Shown here: positions 17,456 to 25,567 of the stretch, piece after piece
How the letters are laid out: each line of letters starts with the position of its first letter
How positions within the stretch are numbered: position 1 is the stretch's first letter
Source of the DNA: Oscillospiraceae bacterium
Lineage (GTDB): Bacteria; Bacillota; Clostridia; Oscillospirales; Oscillospiraceae
Assembly: GCA_015067495.1 (NCBI GenBank)
Contig: SVMI01000007.1
Location: 59,377-123,376, forward strand
Length of the DNA stretch: 64,000 nt
Reading direction: 5' to 3'
The notes under the pieces: model-generated
What the model saw: the letters and a program-made list of their open reading frames with translations, nothing else
Told to the model about the DNA's origin: nothing
The model's database searches: none
Program-made: the position numbers and the translations under genes

Positions 17456-18025
17456 TTACTCATCCGCGGGCCAGCCGAAGGCCTGCGAAGCGTCTCCGTC
17501 CGGGACGGGGTTGTTTTCGGACTGGACAGCCTGGGCGACGACAGTCAGATTCAGTACAGAACCCACATGGGTCTGATCCAGCTGGGAGCCGACGATCTCC
17601 ACCTCGGAAAGGAACCATGGGGAGAATGTGTGGGGATCAACGATGCCGTTGTAGTAGAACCAGCCGTCCTTGTAGGTCCAGTGCTGGGAATTGATGTTCA
17701 GCTTGAGGCACTCGTCAGCGATGAGTGCCTGATTGGTGGAGCCATAGACCACCTTCACCCGGAGGTAGAATGGGTGATCGCAGTCGTTTTCGATGGTCAC
17801 GACCTTGCTGACGATGTCGCCGGGGATGACGTAGATGCCTTCCTCGGGGAAAGGCGTACCCTGATCAGTGGTCTCGTGGATCACGAGGCGGATATTGCCG
17901 GAGGTAACGACGTTGGTGGCAGTGCCGAAGGTGGTGTAGTATGCAAGAGAGCCTTGGGTCAGCAGAGAGATCAGGATCGCAGCCAGACCGATGGCGAGAA
18001 AGCGCAACTTGATTTTTGCGAACAT
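17456..18025 (-). CDS. SipW-dependent TasA/camelysin-like secreted protein
   Basis: FLAIGLAAILISLLTQGSLAYYTTFGTATNVVTSGNIRLVIHETT. Confidence 0.8.
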   Translation of the reverse strand: MFAKIKLRFLAIGLAAILISLLTQGSLAYYTTFGTATNVVTSGNIRLVIHETTDQGTPFPEEGIYVIPGDIVSKVVTIENDCDHPFYLRVKVVYGSTNQALIADECLKLNINSQHWTYKDGWFYYNGIVDPHTFSPWFLSEVEIVGSQLDQTHVGSVLNLTVVAQAVQSENNPVPDGDASQAFGWPADE

Positions 18026-18222
18026 GCGTGTTACCTCCTTTCTGAGTGTTTTATGTCATTGCCAAGTCCATGCCTTGCCCTTTGGGGAAGGTGGCAGTCC
18101 AACGGGCTGACGGATGAGGTCGTTACCTCACTTCGCCCTTGCAAAGCCCAAAGAGCTGTGGCAATTTCGTGTTTTGCGCACGGCAGTCAAAAGGCACTGT
18201 TTCCAATACCCTTTGACCACCG

Positions 18223-18244
18223 CCCAACCCCTTTCGGGGTTGGG
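18223..18244. repeat. Intergenic hairpin CCCAACCCC-TTTC-GGGGTTGGG
   Basis: 9-bp perfect arms, preceded by CTTTGACCACCG; related to copies at 23422 and 25527. Confidence 0.75.
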
Positions 18245-18260
18245 GTGGGTAATGAATTGT

Positions 18261-21200
18261 TTAGCCAACAATCTGAACGCTATCGTCCAAAACATACTTG
18301 TTAATCAATCCAATGATGTACTCCTTGGTGTACAGTCCCTTGGAGATACCGACCTTCATAACGGGAATATTGTACTGCTCAAATACAGAGATGTCGCAGT
18401 ATTCATCCCACTCGTTGTAGTTGTACAGACCATACTTCTCGATATCGGACTGCATCTTCGTCGTACTATACTTCAGGTCTTCGCCAAAATCGAAGGTATT
18501 GATAACATCGACAAGAACGTGTGTCACACTCAAAGTATCTTCAGCCACATAATTCAGCGTCTGATTGGTAACGATATCGTACTTGTAACCCGTAGTCCAT
18601 TCTACAGTCACATCAATCAGTTTCTTCACACCAACCTTACCCGTGGTACCAATGGCTACAAATCTGTGACCGATGAACTGCTTGTAGTTGACAGCATCGA
18701 TATTTACATACTTGTTAAGATCAAGGTCAAAAATGCCATGCTCGTTGATCGTTACAAGTTCGCTACCATCGTCGAAAATGAAGGTATTCTTGTAGAAGTC
18801 ACTCTGTGTCTTAACAACAATGATTATATCATTATTGGTCACCTTGCCCGTAAGATGGTCAAACGCCATCACTGAATCGCCCTTGCGAAGATCTTCAATT
18901 GCTTTCTTGGTGCCATCTGCGAGAGTGATCAACGTACCCTCGGCAAGACAAGTGGTATTACCACCCCCGCTGCTACTTTCAGCACTAAATGTAATAGTCA
19001 CTGTTGTGCTATTCGCTACCACTTTTTGACTAGTTCCCTTAAACCTCCAAGATGTAATCGGCCATGTGCCATTACACTTATTTGCAATTTTACCATCGGA
19101 AACAATCTTAATGCCGTGATTGCTATCTATAGAAGCACTCAGCGTTTTACCGCCGTTTGAGGCACCGGGACTGCTACAACCAGACGGCACTCCGAGAACC
19201 AACTCCAAGACTTGACCATTATTATAAGTAATCGTTACCGTGGTAGCTGCACTAAAAGCATTGTTGCTCGCAGGGTCCAAAACCACTGATTCAATATTGG
19301 TCTTATGGTCAAAGGGTTCCGCTACGCCATCCTTGTTTGCATCGTCCATAATCTGCTCGATTGCATCAAGGGGATACATCGTGTATTTCCAGTTGCCACT
19401 GTATCCTCCCCATTCGCCGGTTAAACCAGCGCTATCGATCGAGATTGTAGCATCTGCGATTGACTTTTCATAAACGTCCAACACTAGCGGTACTTCGTAG
19501 GTCCTTGTTACACTCTTATTGATCTTTTGGCCATTCTGATTATAGAAGATGTCATCCTTCACAGTAAAGACTAGCGTATAGGTTCCCTTTGTGTCCAAAG
19601 TGACTGTACCAGTTCTTTCTTCGCCGCTGGGAGTAATACATTTAGCTGTTACAGTGTAGGATATGCCAGTATACTTGCTCCACTTTGCCAATGTATTGAG
19701 GTTCAGTAACAATGCACTCTCGCCCTTCGGATACATCGCGCTCAAGCCGTTCTTATCGCCAATCAAGAAGCGGGTATCGTCATCATTGTCCTTTGCCTGC
19801 ATCTGGTCGCCCAAATCAAACTCAAACGTGGGCAGGTAGTCACCTTGTGAATAGGCAACCTTTTCATAATTGTTATCCACGCTATTGTTCGCTGCAGGGA
19901 CAGACGCGACAGCCGCTCCAACGTTTTTTTCAAAACCCTGTGCATAGAAGGTAACTGTTACATCATTCGAAACAAGATATCCGGTATTGGCAGAATCAAC
20001 AAGCACGGCATCATCGAGGTTAATAGACTCATTAATAGAAATAATGCCCGTATTTACAGCCTTCGGATTTGACCCAATGTGATAAGCGGAGAACTGATTG
20101 TCAAACATTGAATTAAAAACCGTCTGTGCTTCTGTAACTTTAATTGCGCTTATATCGGTTTCATAAACAAAGTTATACTGTTTCAAGTAACCATTTAAGA
20201 TAAGCTTTGTTGAATCAGCACTTGCGCCATCTGTAATGACGATGCCCATACCCACAACACCACGTCCATCATTATAATTGACCGTTGTCACATTTGTAAG
20301 GGTATTTGAACCACCAGAAATCAGGAGATTGGCGATCGTGCCGCCATAAAGTGTGGTGTCAATAATAGTGTTACCATTGGAACGAACTGGTGCTGCACAA
20401 TTAGCTATGTAACAATTCTGAATGATACAATGCTCCGCGTCAACCGCAGCAGTATAGTCATTCTGAGCAGCACCAGTCAAAGTGGTTGTATACATGCCGT
20501 ATTCGTCATAAATATCACCAACTATGCTCAGATGATCCAAAGTAGCATTCTTTGCGATAATAATACCATGACCCTGTTTGGAGTTGTACTGATTCATGCC
20601 GCCACGAACATCAATTTCAAAGCCGTTGCCATATACTGTACAGCTCTGATAATTGATTGTACCGTTTGCGGAAACCTTGATGTTCTGGAGCAGAACCACA
20701 TTAATACCATTCGAGCCGTTCGCAGAAGTAATGTTCTTCGCATCCACGACTTCAAGGTACAGCTCGGTCGGCTTACAGAAGTTGTAGTCCTGAATGGTCA
20801 CCTTGACAACACCAGTACCCTCAAGCTGGATTGTACCCTTAGTCCAATCGGTGGTATTAGCCGTAAAGCTGCCGGAAACGTTCATGTTTTCGTCTACCTT
20901 GTCAATGGTAACATAGACACCAGAAGCATTGATCTCCATATTATCCTTAGCAGCAAACAGGCTGTCAATGGAAACTGCATTCTGATTACCCACGCGGTAC
21001 AGGAAATTGCCGGTAAACTTAGTTTCAAATTTATCCTGTGCGTTGGTATAATCGCTAATCTCAATGTTCTCATACTCGTCCACGCCATCGACACCCCAGC
21101 CATAGCCGCCAAAGAGCTGACGGAAGGGAATGTAAACTGCCTGCTTATCTTCATTAGCAGTGTGGACATGCTTACAAGTAACAGGATTTGCATCTATATT

Positions 21201-23333
21201 CAGTTCCGAATGGTCAACACGGCTGAATTGGAAGTCATCCGTATAAGAAGCTATACTGTTCTTCTCAAATTCACAGTAGTAATACTCGTGACGATCGCCG
21301 AAATTAACCGTACATTTTTTTGCAGTGACATTCGAAAGATCCAACGCGCCCTTTCCGTTGTCGAGGCGCTTGTCAACAGTGCCGATATATGCGCCGCAGT
21401 AGCGATACCAGTAATACTGATAATTACCGCAAACGTCGTTATATACATCAATCGTAGCCGCAACGTTACAGTTCTCAAACAGCACCTTGCTGTCAGATCC
21501 CAAATAACCCAGCAGACCTGCAGCACCAACGTCCCAGCTTCCCCAAAGGGCAGAAACCGTGTTTGTATCGTCTACTGTGATGTTTTTGAAAATCAGGTTG
21601 TATCCGCCATTATTATTTGCGCCATTACTGCCATCTCTGCCAACAACTGCAGCAACACTGGTATTATAGGTCTGGGGATGGCTGCTGGTAATCGCAATAT
21701 TCTCAAAAGTTGCATTTGCTGCATAAGCCGCAACGCAACCAGTGGGAGTAAATTCACCCTCAGAATAGAAGTTGTCGATGGTCAAGTTTTTGACGGTACC
21801 GCCATAAACGTAGCCAAACAGACCCATAGCCGCATTATAATAGGTACCGTCATATGTACCGAGCAGCATCCATGTATTTTGGAAAATGTTGCTGATTATA
21901 TGACCCGTACCATCGAAGGTGCCGGAAAATGCACCCTTATAACCATCAGATGTATAGCCAATGGGATAGAACTTCAGCATGCCGTTCTCATCAAGAACCC
22001 CTGCGCCACCCATATCAACATTGTTGATCAGCTTATAGTGCTTGCTGCCGTAGCTATCAGGTTCATTTGCGATTACGTTGCCTAAATATGCCAGCTGATC
22101 AGCGTTGGCAATGATGTATGGATCATCCTCTGTGCCGGTACCATCAGCGAAGCTCTCCGCAAGATTACCTTCCCAAGCAGCAGTGGTATCCGCAACAACT
22201 GCAATCTCGGAGAAGGATGCCATGCTCAGCTTGACATCGCCGGTCACGGGGTCGTACTCGAAGCCGTTGTGGGCGCTCAGCGTGCCGGCAGTCATCTCAT
22301 TGGTCGCGCCGTTCTCAACGTGATACAGCGCATAGTTGCCCATGTTCAGACCGGGCATCATGGCTTCCTTCACGTAGATCTGAACGGGGGTTGTGTTGCC
22401 GGCGGCTACGCCTTCCACATGCACATCCAGAGAACGCATGATCTCATTTTCCTGCAGCACAACATTGCTCTGGGTCGCGCTCAGATTGGAAACGGAGAAG
22501 GTCAGCTGAGTTGTGCCGGACTCCAGCAGCGTGCCGGCAGGCACAACTGCGGAAATATGTCCGCTCTCGCTGGTGATGGTGACATCGCCGGTCAGGCGGT
22601 TGTCAGTACCGGGGGTGACATTCACAGTCACGCTGCCGGGCTTCAGAGCCGGGAAGGTGGCTTCCGTGTCATAATCAGGGCCAAAGGAGTCAGATTCCGC
22701 GGTCATCTGGGTCGCCAGCAGGGTGATGCCCAGATTGATGCTGGGAGGTGTGGTGCCGGTCTTATAGTTGGCTTCGTTGCCAACGGTTTCGGGCATGTAG
22801 ACCACCAGCGCGAAGTACTCGTCTGCCTCGTCCTTCAGCATCTCGCCATTGACGGTCTTGCCGGATGTGAGGGTGTTGGTGGTAGTCAGCTCCGCACGGG
22901 CATCATCGCGGCTTGCGAAGAAGGTGGTCTCGTTGGTCTTGTCCTTAACGATACCCATATGGATATAGTTGGACAGGATCAGAGGCTCGTCATAGACGTT
23001 TGTGCCGACGCTCTGGCTGGCAACGCGGATGCCCAGCTGGTACTTCAGTGCCAGATTGCCTGCGTTGCGGACGCGCAGATAGACAACATCCGTGTAGCCG
23101 GGTTCCCAAAGCGCGCCCTCGTCAAAGACGTTGGTGCTCTGGTCGACGGGCTTCCACGCGCTTGCGGACTCGTCGTACCAATCCAGCTCCACATCCAGAA
23201 TGCCGGTCTGGATGATGTTGTTCATGCTGACGACCTCGTCAGTGAACCATGCGAAGGTAGTGCCCACGAACATGGATACGCACAACACAAGTGCGATCAT
23301 GCTGCGCAGGAACGCCTGCTTGCTGTTTTTCAT
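18261..23333 (-). CDS. Giant (about 1690 aa) TasA/camelysin-headed secreted protein with beta-helix/GLUG-like region and C-terminal Hint domain
   Basis: Start MKNSKQAFLRSMIALVLCVSMFVGTTFAWFTDEVVSMNNII with RBS gggagga; GTFDGTGHIISNIF...GLFGYVYGGTVKNLTID repeats; C-term CLAEGTLITLADGTKKAIEDLRKGDSVMAFD...LVTINEHGIFDLD Hint hallmark. Confidence 0.85.
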   Translation of the reverse strand: MKNSKQAFLRSMIALVLCVSMFVGTTFAWFTDEVVSMNNIIQTGILDVELDWYDESASAWKPVDQSTNVFDEGALWEPGYTDVVYLRVRNAGNLALKYQLGIRVASQSVGTNVYDEPLILSNYIHMGIVKDKTNETTFFASRDDARAELTTTNTLTSGKTVNGEMLKDEADEYFALVVYMPETVGNEANYKTGTTPPSINLGITLLATQMTAESDSFGPDYDTEATFPALKPGSVTVNVTPGTDNRLTGDVTITSESGHISAVVPAGTLLESGTTQLTFSVSNLSATQSNVVLQENEIMRSLDVHVEGVAAGNTTPVQIYVKEAMMPGLNMGNYALYHVENGATNEMTAGTLSAHNGFEYDPVTGDVKLSMASFSEIAVVADTTAAWEGNLAESFADGTGTEDDPYIIANADQLAYLGNVIANEPDSYGSKHYKLINNVDMGGAGVLDENGMLKFYPIGYTSDGYKGAFSGTFDGTGHIISNIFQNTWMLLGTYDGTYYNAAMGLFGYVYGGTVKNLTIDNFYSEGEFTPTGCVAAYAANATFENIAITSSHPQTYNTSVAAVVGRDGSNGANNNGGYNLIFKNITVDDTNTVSALWGSWDVGAAGLLGYLGSDSKVLFENCNVAATIDVYNDVCGNYQYYWYRYCGAYIGTVDKRLDNGKGALDLSNVTAKKCTVNFGDRHEYYYCEFEKNSIASYTDDFQFSRVDHSELNIDANPVTCKHVHTANEDKQAVYIPFRQLFGGYGWGVDGVDEYENIEISDYTNAQDKFETKFTGNFLYRVGNQNAVSIDSLFAAKDNMEINASGVYVTIDKVDENMNVSGSFTANTTDWTKGTIQLEGTGVVKVTIQDYNFCKPTELYLEVVDAKNITSANGSNGINVVLLQNIKVSANGTINYQSCTVYGNGFEIDVRGGMNQYNSKQGHGIIIAKNATLDHLSIVGDIYDEYGMYTTTLTGAAQNDYTAAVDAEHCIIQNCYIANCAAPVRSNGNTIIDTTLYGGTIANLLISGGSNTLTNVTTVNYNDGRGVVGMGIVITDGASADSTKLILNGYLKQYNFVYETDISAIKVTEAQTVFNSMFDNQFSAYHIGSNPKAVNTGIISINESINLDDAVLVDSANTGYLVSNDVTVTFYAQGFEKNVGAAVASVPAANNSVDNNYEKVAYSQGDYLPTFEFDLGDQMQAKDNDDDTRFLIGDKNGLSAMYPKGESALLLNLNTLAKWSKYTGISYTVTAKCITPSGEERTGTVTLDTKGTYTLVFTVKDDIFYNQNGQKINKSVTRTYEVPLVLDVYEKSIADATISIDSAGLTGEWGGYSGNWKYTMYPLDAIEQIMDDANKDGVAEPFDHKTNIESVVLDPASNNAFSAATTVTITYNNGQVLELVLGVPSGCSSPGASNGGKTLSASIDSNHGIKIVSDGKIANKCNGTWPITSWRFKGTSQKVVANSTTVTITFSAESSSGGGNTTCLAEGTLITLADGTKKAIEDLRKGDSVMAFDHLTGKVTNNDIIIVVKTQSDFYKNTFIFDDGSELVTINEHGIFDLDLNKYVNIDAVNYKQFIGHRFVAIGTTGKVGVKKLIDVTVEWTTGYKYDIVTNQTLNYVAEDTLSVTHVLVDVINTFDFGEDLKYSTTKMQSDIEKYGLYNYNEWDEYCDISVFEQYNIPVMKVGISKGLYTKEYIIGLINKYVLDDSVQIVG

Positions 23334-23421
23334 ATGTATCTTCCTCCCAAAATCAGTTGGAATTATTAATGGATTTATGCGGTGAGCAAAAGGCGCAATC
23401 CCTTGTGCCCTTTGATCGCCG

Positions 23422-23443
23422 CCCAACCCCCGGAGGGGTTGGG
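23422..23443. repeat. Intergenic hairpin CCCAACCCC-CGGA-GGGGTTGGG within a longer conserved block
   Basis: Block 'gagcaaaaggc..c..tgccctttgatcgccgcccaacccccggaggggttgggtaggctgga' recurs at about 25489-25556. Confidence 0.8.
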
Positions 23444-23462
23444 TAGGCTGGAAAAACGTAAA

Positions 23463-25367
23463 TCAGACCGCCTGCAGACGGAAGGTCTGGGTCGCTGCAT
23501 CCCAATAGGTTTCGTAGCCCGGGTTCATGCAGATCAGCTTTGCCTCATCGCCTGCGGTGTAGGTATAGCCTGCTGCGGGCTTGAAGTTGAAGTTTGCAAA
23601 GTGCTCGTCAGACTCATTAACAGAGAACTTCAACGTATTGAACTCTGCCGCAAGATACGCAGTGTTGTGGTTAGTGGAGAGGTCGTATGCGATAACCCCG
23701 TCAACCTCAGCTTCGCCCCATGTGAGGTTCAAGCCACCGCTGTATCCAAAGCTATCGATGATCTTACCGCCGGTGATGGATGCGGAGTTATTCAGCAGGA
23801 ACAGCGAATTCTCACCATTGTCGTAGATCTCGCCGCCGGTCATAACAAAGCTGGCATGGTTGTGGAAGCGGATCGCACCGACGCCAGAAGCAGCCGCGTT
23901 GTCATGCAGCTTAAAGGTGCCGCCGATCTTGACAGTTTCATAATAACCGGCGTACATCGCGCCGCCGACCTGCTCGGAGTAGTTATAGGCCATCTCGCCG
24001 CCGTTGAACACGTAAACGTTGTTGCTGCTGGAGGAACCTGCCCAAATTGCACCACCCTGGCTGGTGGAGTAGTTGTGGTTCATTTCGCCGCCATTCATGG
24101 TCAGAACGGTACCGACGTTCGTTACCACGCGGATCGCGCCACCCAGGCTGCCGGAGTTGTAGCTGATCTTACCGGCATTCATGATGATCTCGCCGCCGCC
24201 CCAGATCGCGCCTGCGGCCGCAGTGTTGTTGATGATCTCACCGCCGTTGATAATGAGCTTGCTGCCGGTACGGGTGTCGAGGAACACTGCATTGGCACCA
24301 TCGTTATTCTGCAAAACCGCGCCCTGATTCAACTCAACCACGCCGTTACCCTCGGTAGTAACGATAGCGCCGGTTGCGGTCACACCCGTGTTTACGGTGC
24401 CACGCTGCAGAACATCGTTGATGGGACCTGTCCACACAGCACCGCCGTCGACGGTGATGTTTTCAAGTGCCAGAGCAGCATTCGCCTTAACGGTGAACAT
24501 TCCGCCGGTGTAACCGGCAGCACGGGAAACAGTGAAGCCTGCGCCATTGATGTTGGCTTCGTAATCCACAACAAATGCCTCATTTGTTGTGATATCCTTG
24601 GTCAGGACGATGTTTTCCGCATTTCTCTCCAGTGCCAGCTTCAGCTCATTCGCGCTGGCAACGGGTGTCCAGTCCAGTTTTGCATCTGCATCATACTGAT
24701 CGTCAAAGGTATCCTCTTCCCAAGTATACTGGGTAGCCAGCAGCTGGACGGAGAAGCCCTCGCCGACAGACAGATTCTGATAGTTATTGTCAGCGGACTC
24801 GCGCATCTTCAATGCAATGCAGTAAGCGATCTCGCCCTTAGGTGCATCAATGCCGTTGTTGCGGTCAGAGCCGACACCCTCTGCGGGAAGCAGATAGCCA
24901 TGGGCAGCACCGTCAATATCCGCCATCAGCTCCGCCAGCGTGCCAACGGGTGTTGCAGCGTCAATATCAGCGCGGTCAGCTTCCTCTGCAGGCAGCATGT
25001 ACACATCAATGACATCCGCCAGATTGTACTGACCGGCAATGGGCAGTACATTGGGGATAATGCTCAGCTTGAACTTGAATGCCAGATCGCCCACATTCTT
25101 GATCTTGATATATTTGACCTCGGTGTAGCCGGGTTCCCAGTACTGGTAGTTGAAGATCGCGCCCTGAGAAGCGTCCGCGTAAGTACCGTCAACTGCGTCA
25201 GACCACAGCAGCTCAACATCCAGAGAGCCGGACTTGATGATGTTGCCCGTGCTGGTCACTTCGTCGGTAAACCAAGCAAAGGTCGTACCCACAAACATGG
25301 AAACGCACAGCAGCAGAGACAGAACGCTAAGCACCAGAGAGCGTTTTGTCGGGTTTTTGTTTGTCAT
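23463..25367 (-). CDS. TasA/camelysin-headed secreted protein with right-handed beta-helix-like C-terminal region
   Basis: Start MTNKNPTKRSLVLSVLSLLLCVSMFVGTTFAWFTDEVTSTGNIIKSG; repeated GGEIINNTAAAGAIWGGGEIIMNAGKISYNSGSLGGAIR. Confidence 0.82.
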   Translation of the reverse strand: MTNKNPTKRSLVLSVLSLLLCVSMFVGTTFAWFTDEVTSTGNIIKSGSLDVELLWSDAVDGTYADASQGAIFNYQYWEPGYTEVKYIKIKNVGDLAFKFKLSIIPNVLPIAGQYNLADVIDVYMLPAEEADRADIDAATPVGTLAELMADIDGAAHGYLLPAEGVGSDRNNGIDAPKGEIAYCIALKMRESADNNYQNLSVGEGFSVQLLATQYTWEEDTFDDQYDADAKLDWTPVASANELKLALERNAENIVLTKDITTNEAFVVDYEANINGAGFTVSRAAGYTGGMFTVKANAALALENITVDGGAVWTGPINDVLQRGTVNTGVTATGAIVTTEGNGVVELNQGAVLQNNDGANAVFLDTRTGSKLIINGGEIINNTAAAGAIWGGGEIIMNAGKISYNSGSLGGAIRVVTNVGTVLTMNGGEMNHNYSTSQGGAIWAGSSSSNNVYVFNGGEMAYNYSEQVGGAMYAGYYETVKIGGTFKLHDNAAASGVGAIRFHNHASFVMTGGEIYDNGENSLFLLNNSASITGGKIIDSFGYSGGLNLTWGEAEVDGVIAYDLSTNHNTAYLAAEFNTLKFSVNESDEHFANFNFKPAAGYTYTAGDEAKLICMNPGYETYWDAATQTFRLQAV

Positions 25368-25526
25368 TTCAAATGACCTCCTTTCCATTTGTCAACGTTG
25401 GGAAGTGTGAAAGCCGTTCTCTCGCTGACCGTTGACCCAACGCGGGAGGCGGCTTATGCAGTTTCTGCCAAGGGGAGTCTCCTCAGCGAGCAAAAGGCAC
25501 GATTTTGTCATGCCCTTTGATCGCCG

Positions 25527-25548
25527 CCCAACCCCCGGAGGGGTTGGG
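25527..25548. repeat. Intergenic hairpin CCCAACCCC-CGGA-GGGGTTGGG
   Basis: Near-identical to the 23422 copy including flanks. Confidence 0.8.
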
Positions 25549-25567
25549 TAGGCTGGAAAATGCGAAA

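Noticed and set aside
17456-18260. Immunity gene for a Hint-linked polymorphic toxin
   Set aside because: The only downstream gene is a TasA-like secreted protein and the spacer holds repeats; no cytosolic immunity candidate, so a toxin interpretation is weakly supported.
18261-18950. Full intein in the Hint protein
   Set aside because: No C-terminal His-Asn plus Cys/Ser/Thr splice junction and no conserved C-extein host protein; better described as a Hint autoprocessing domain.
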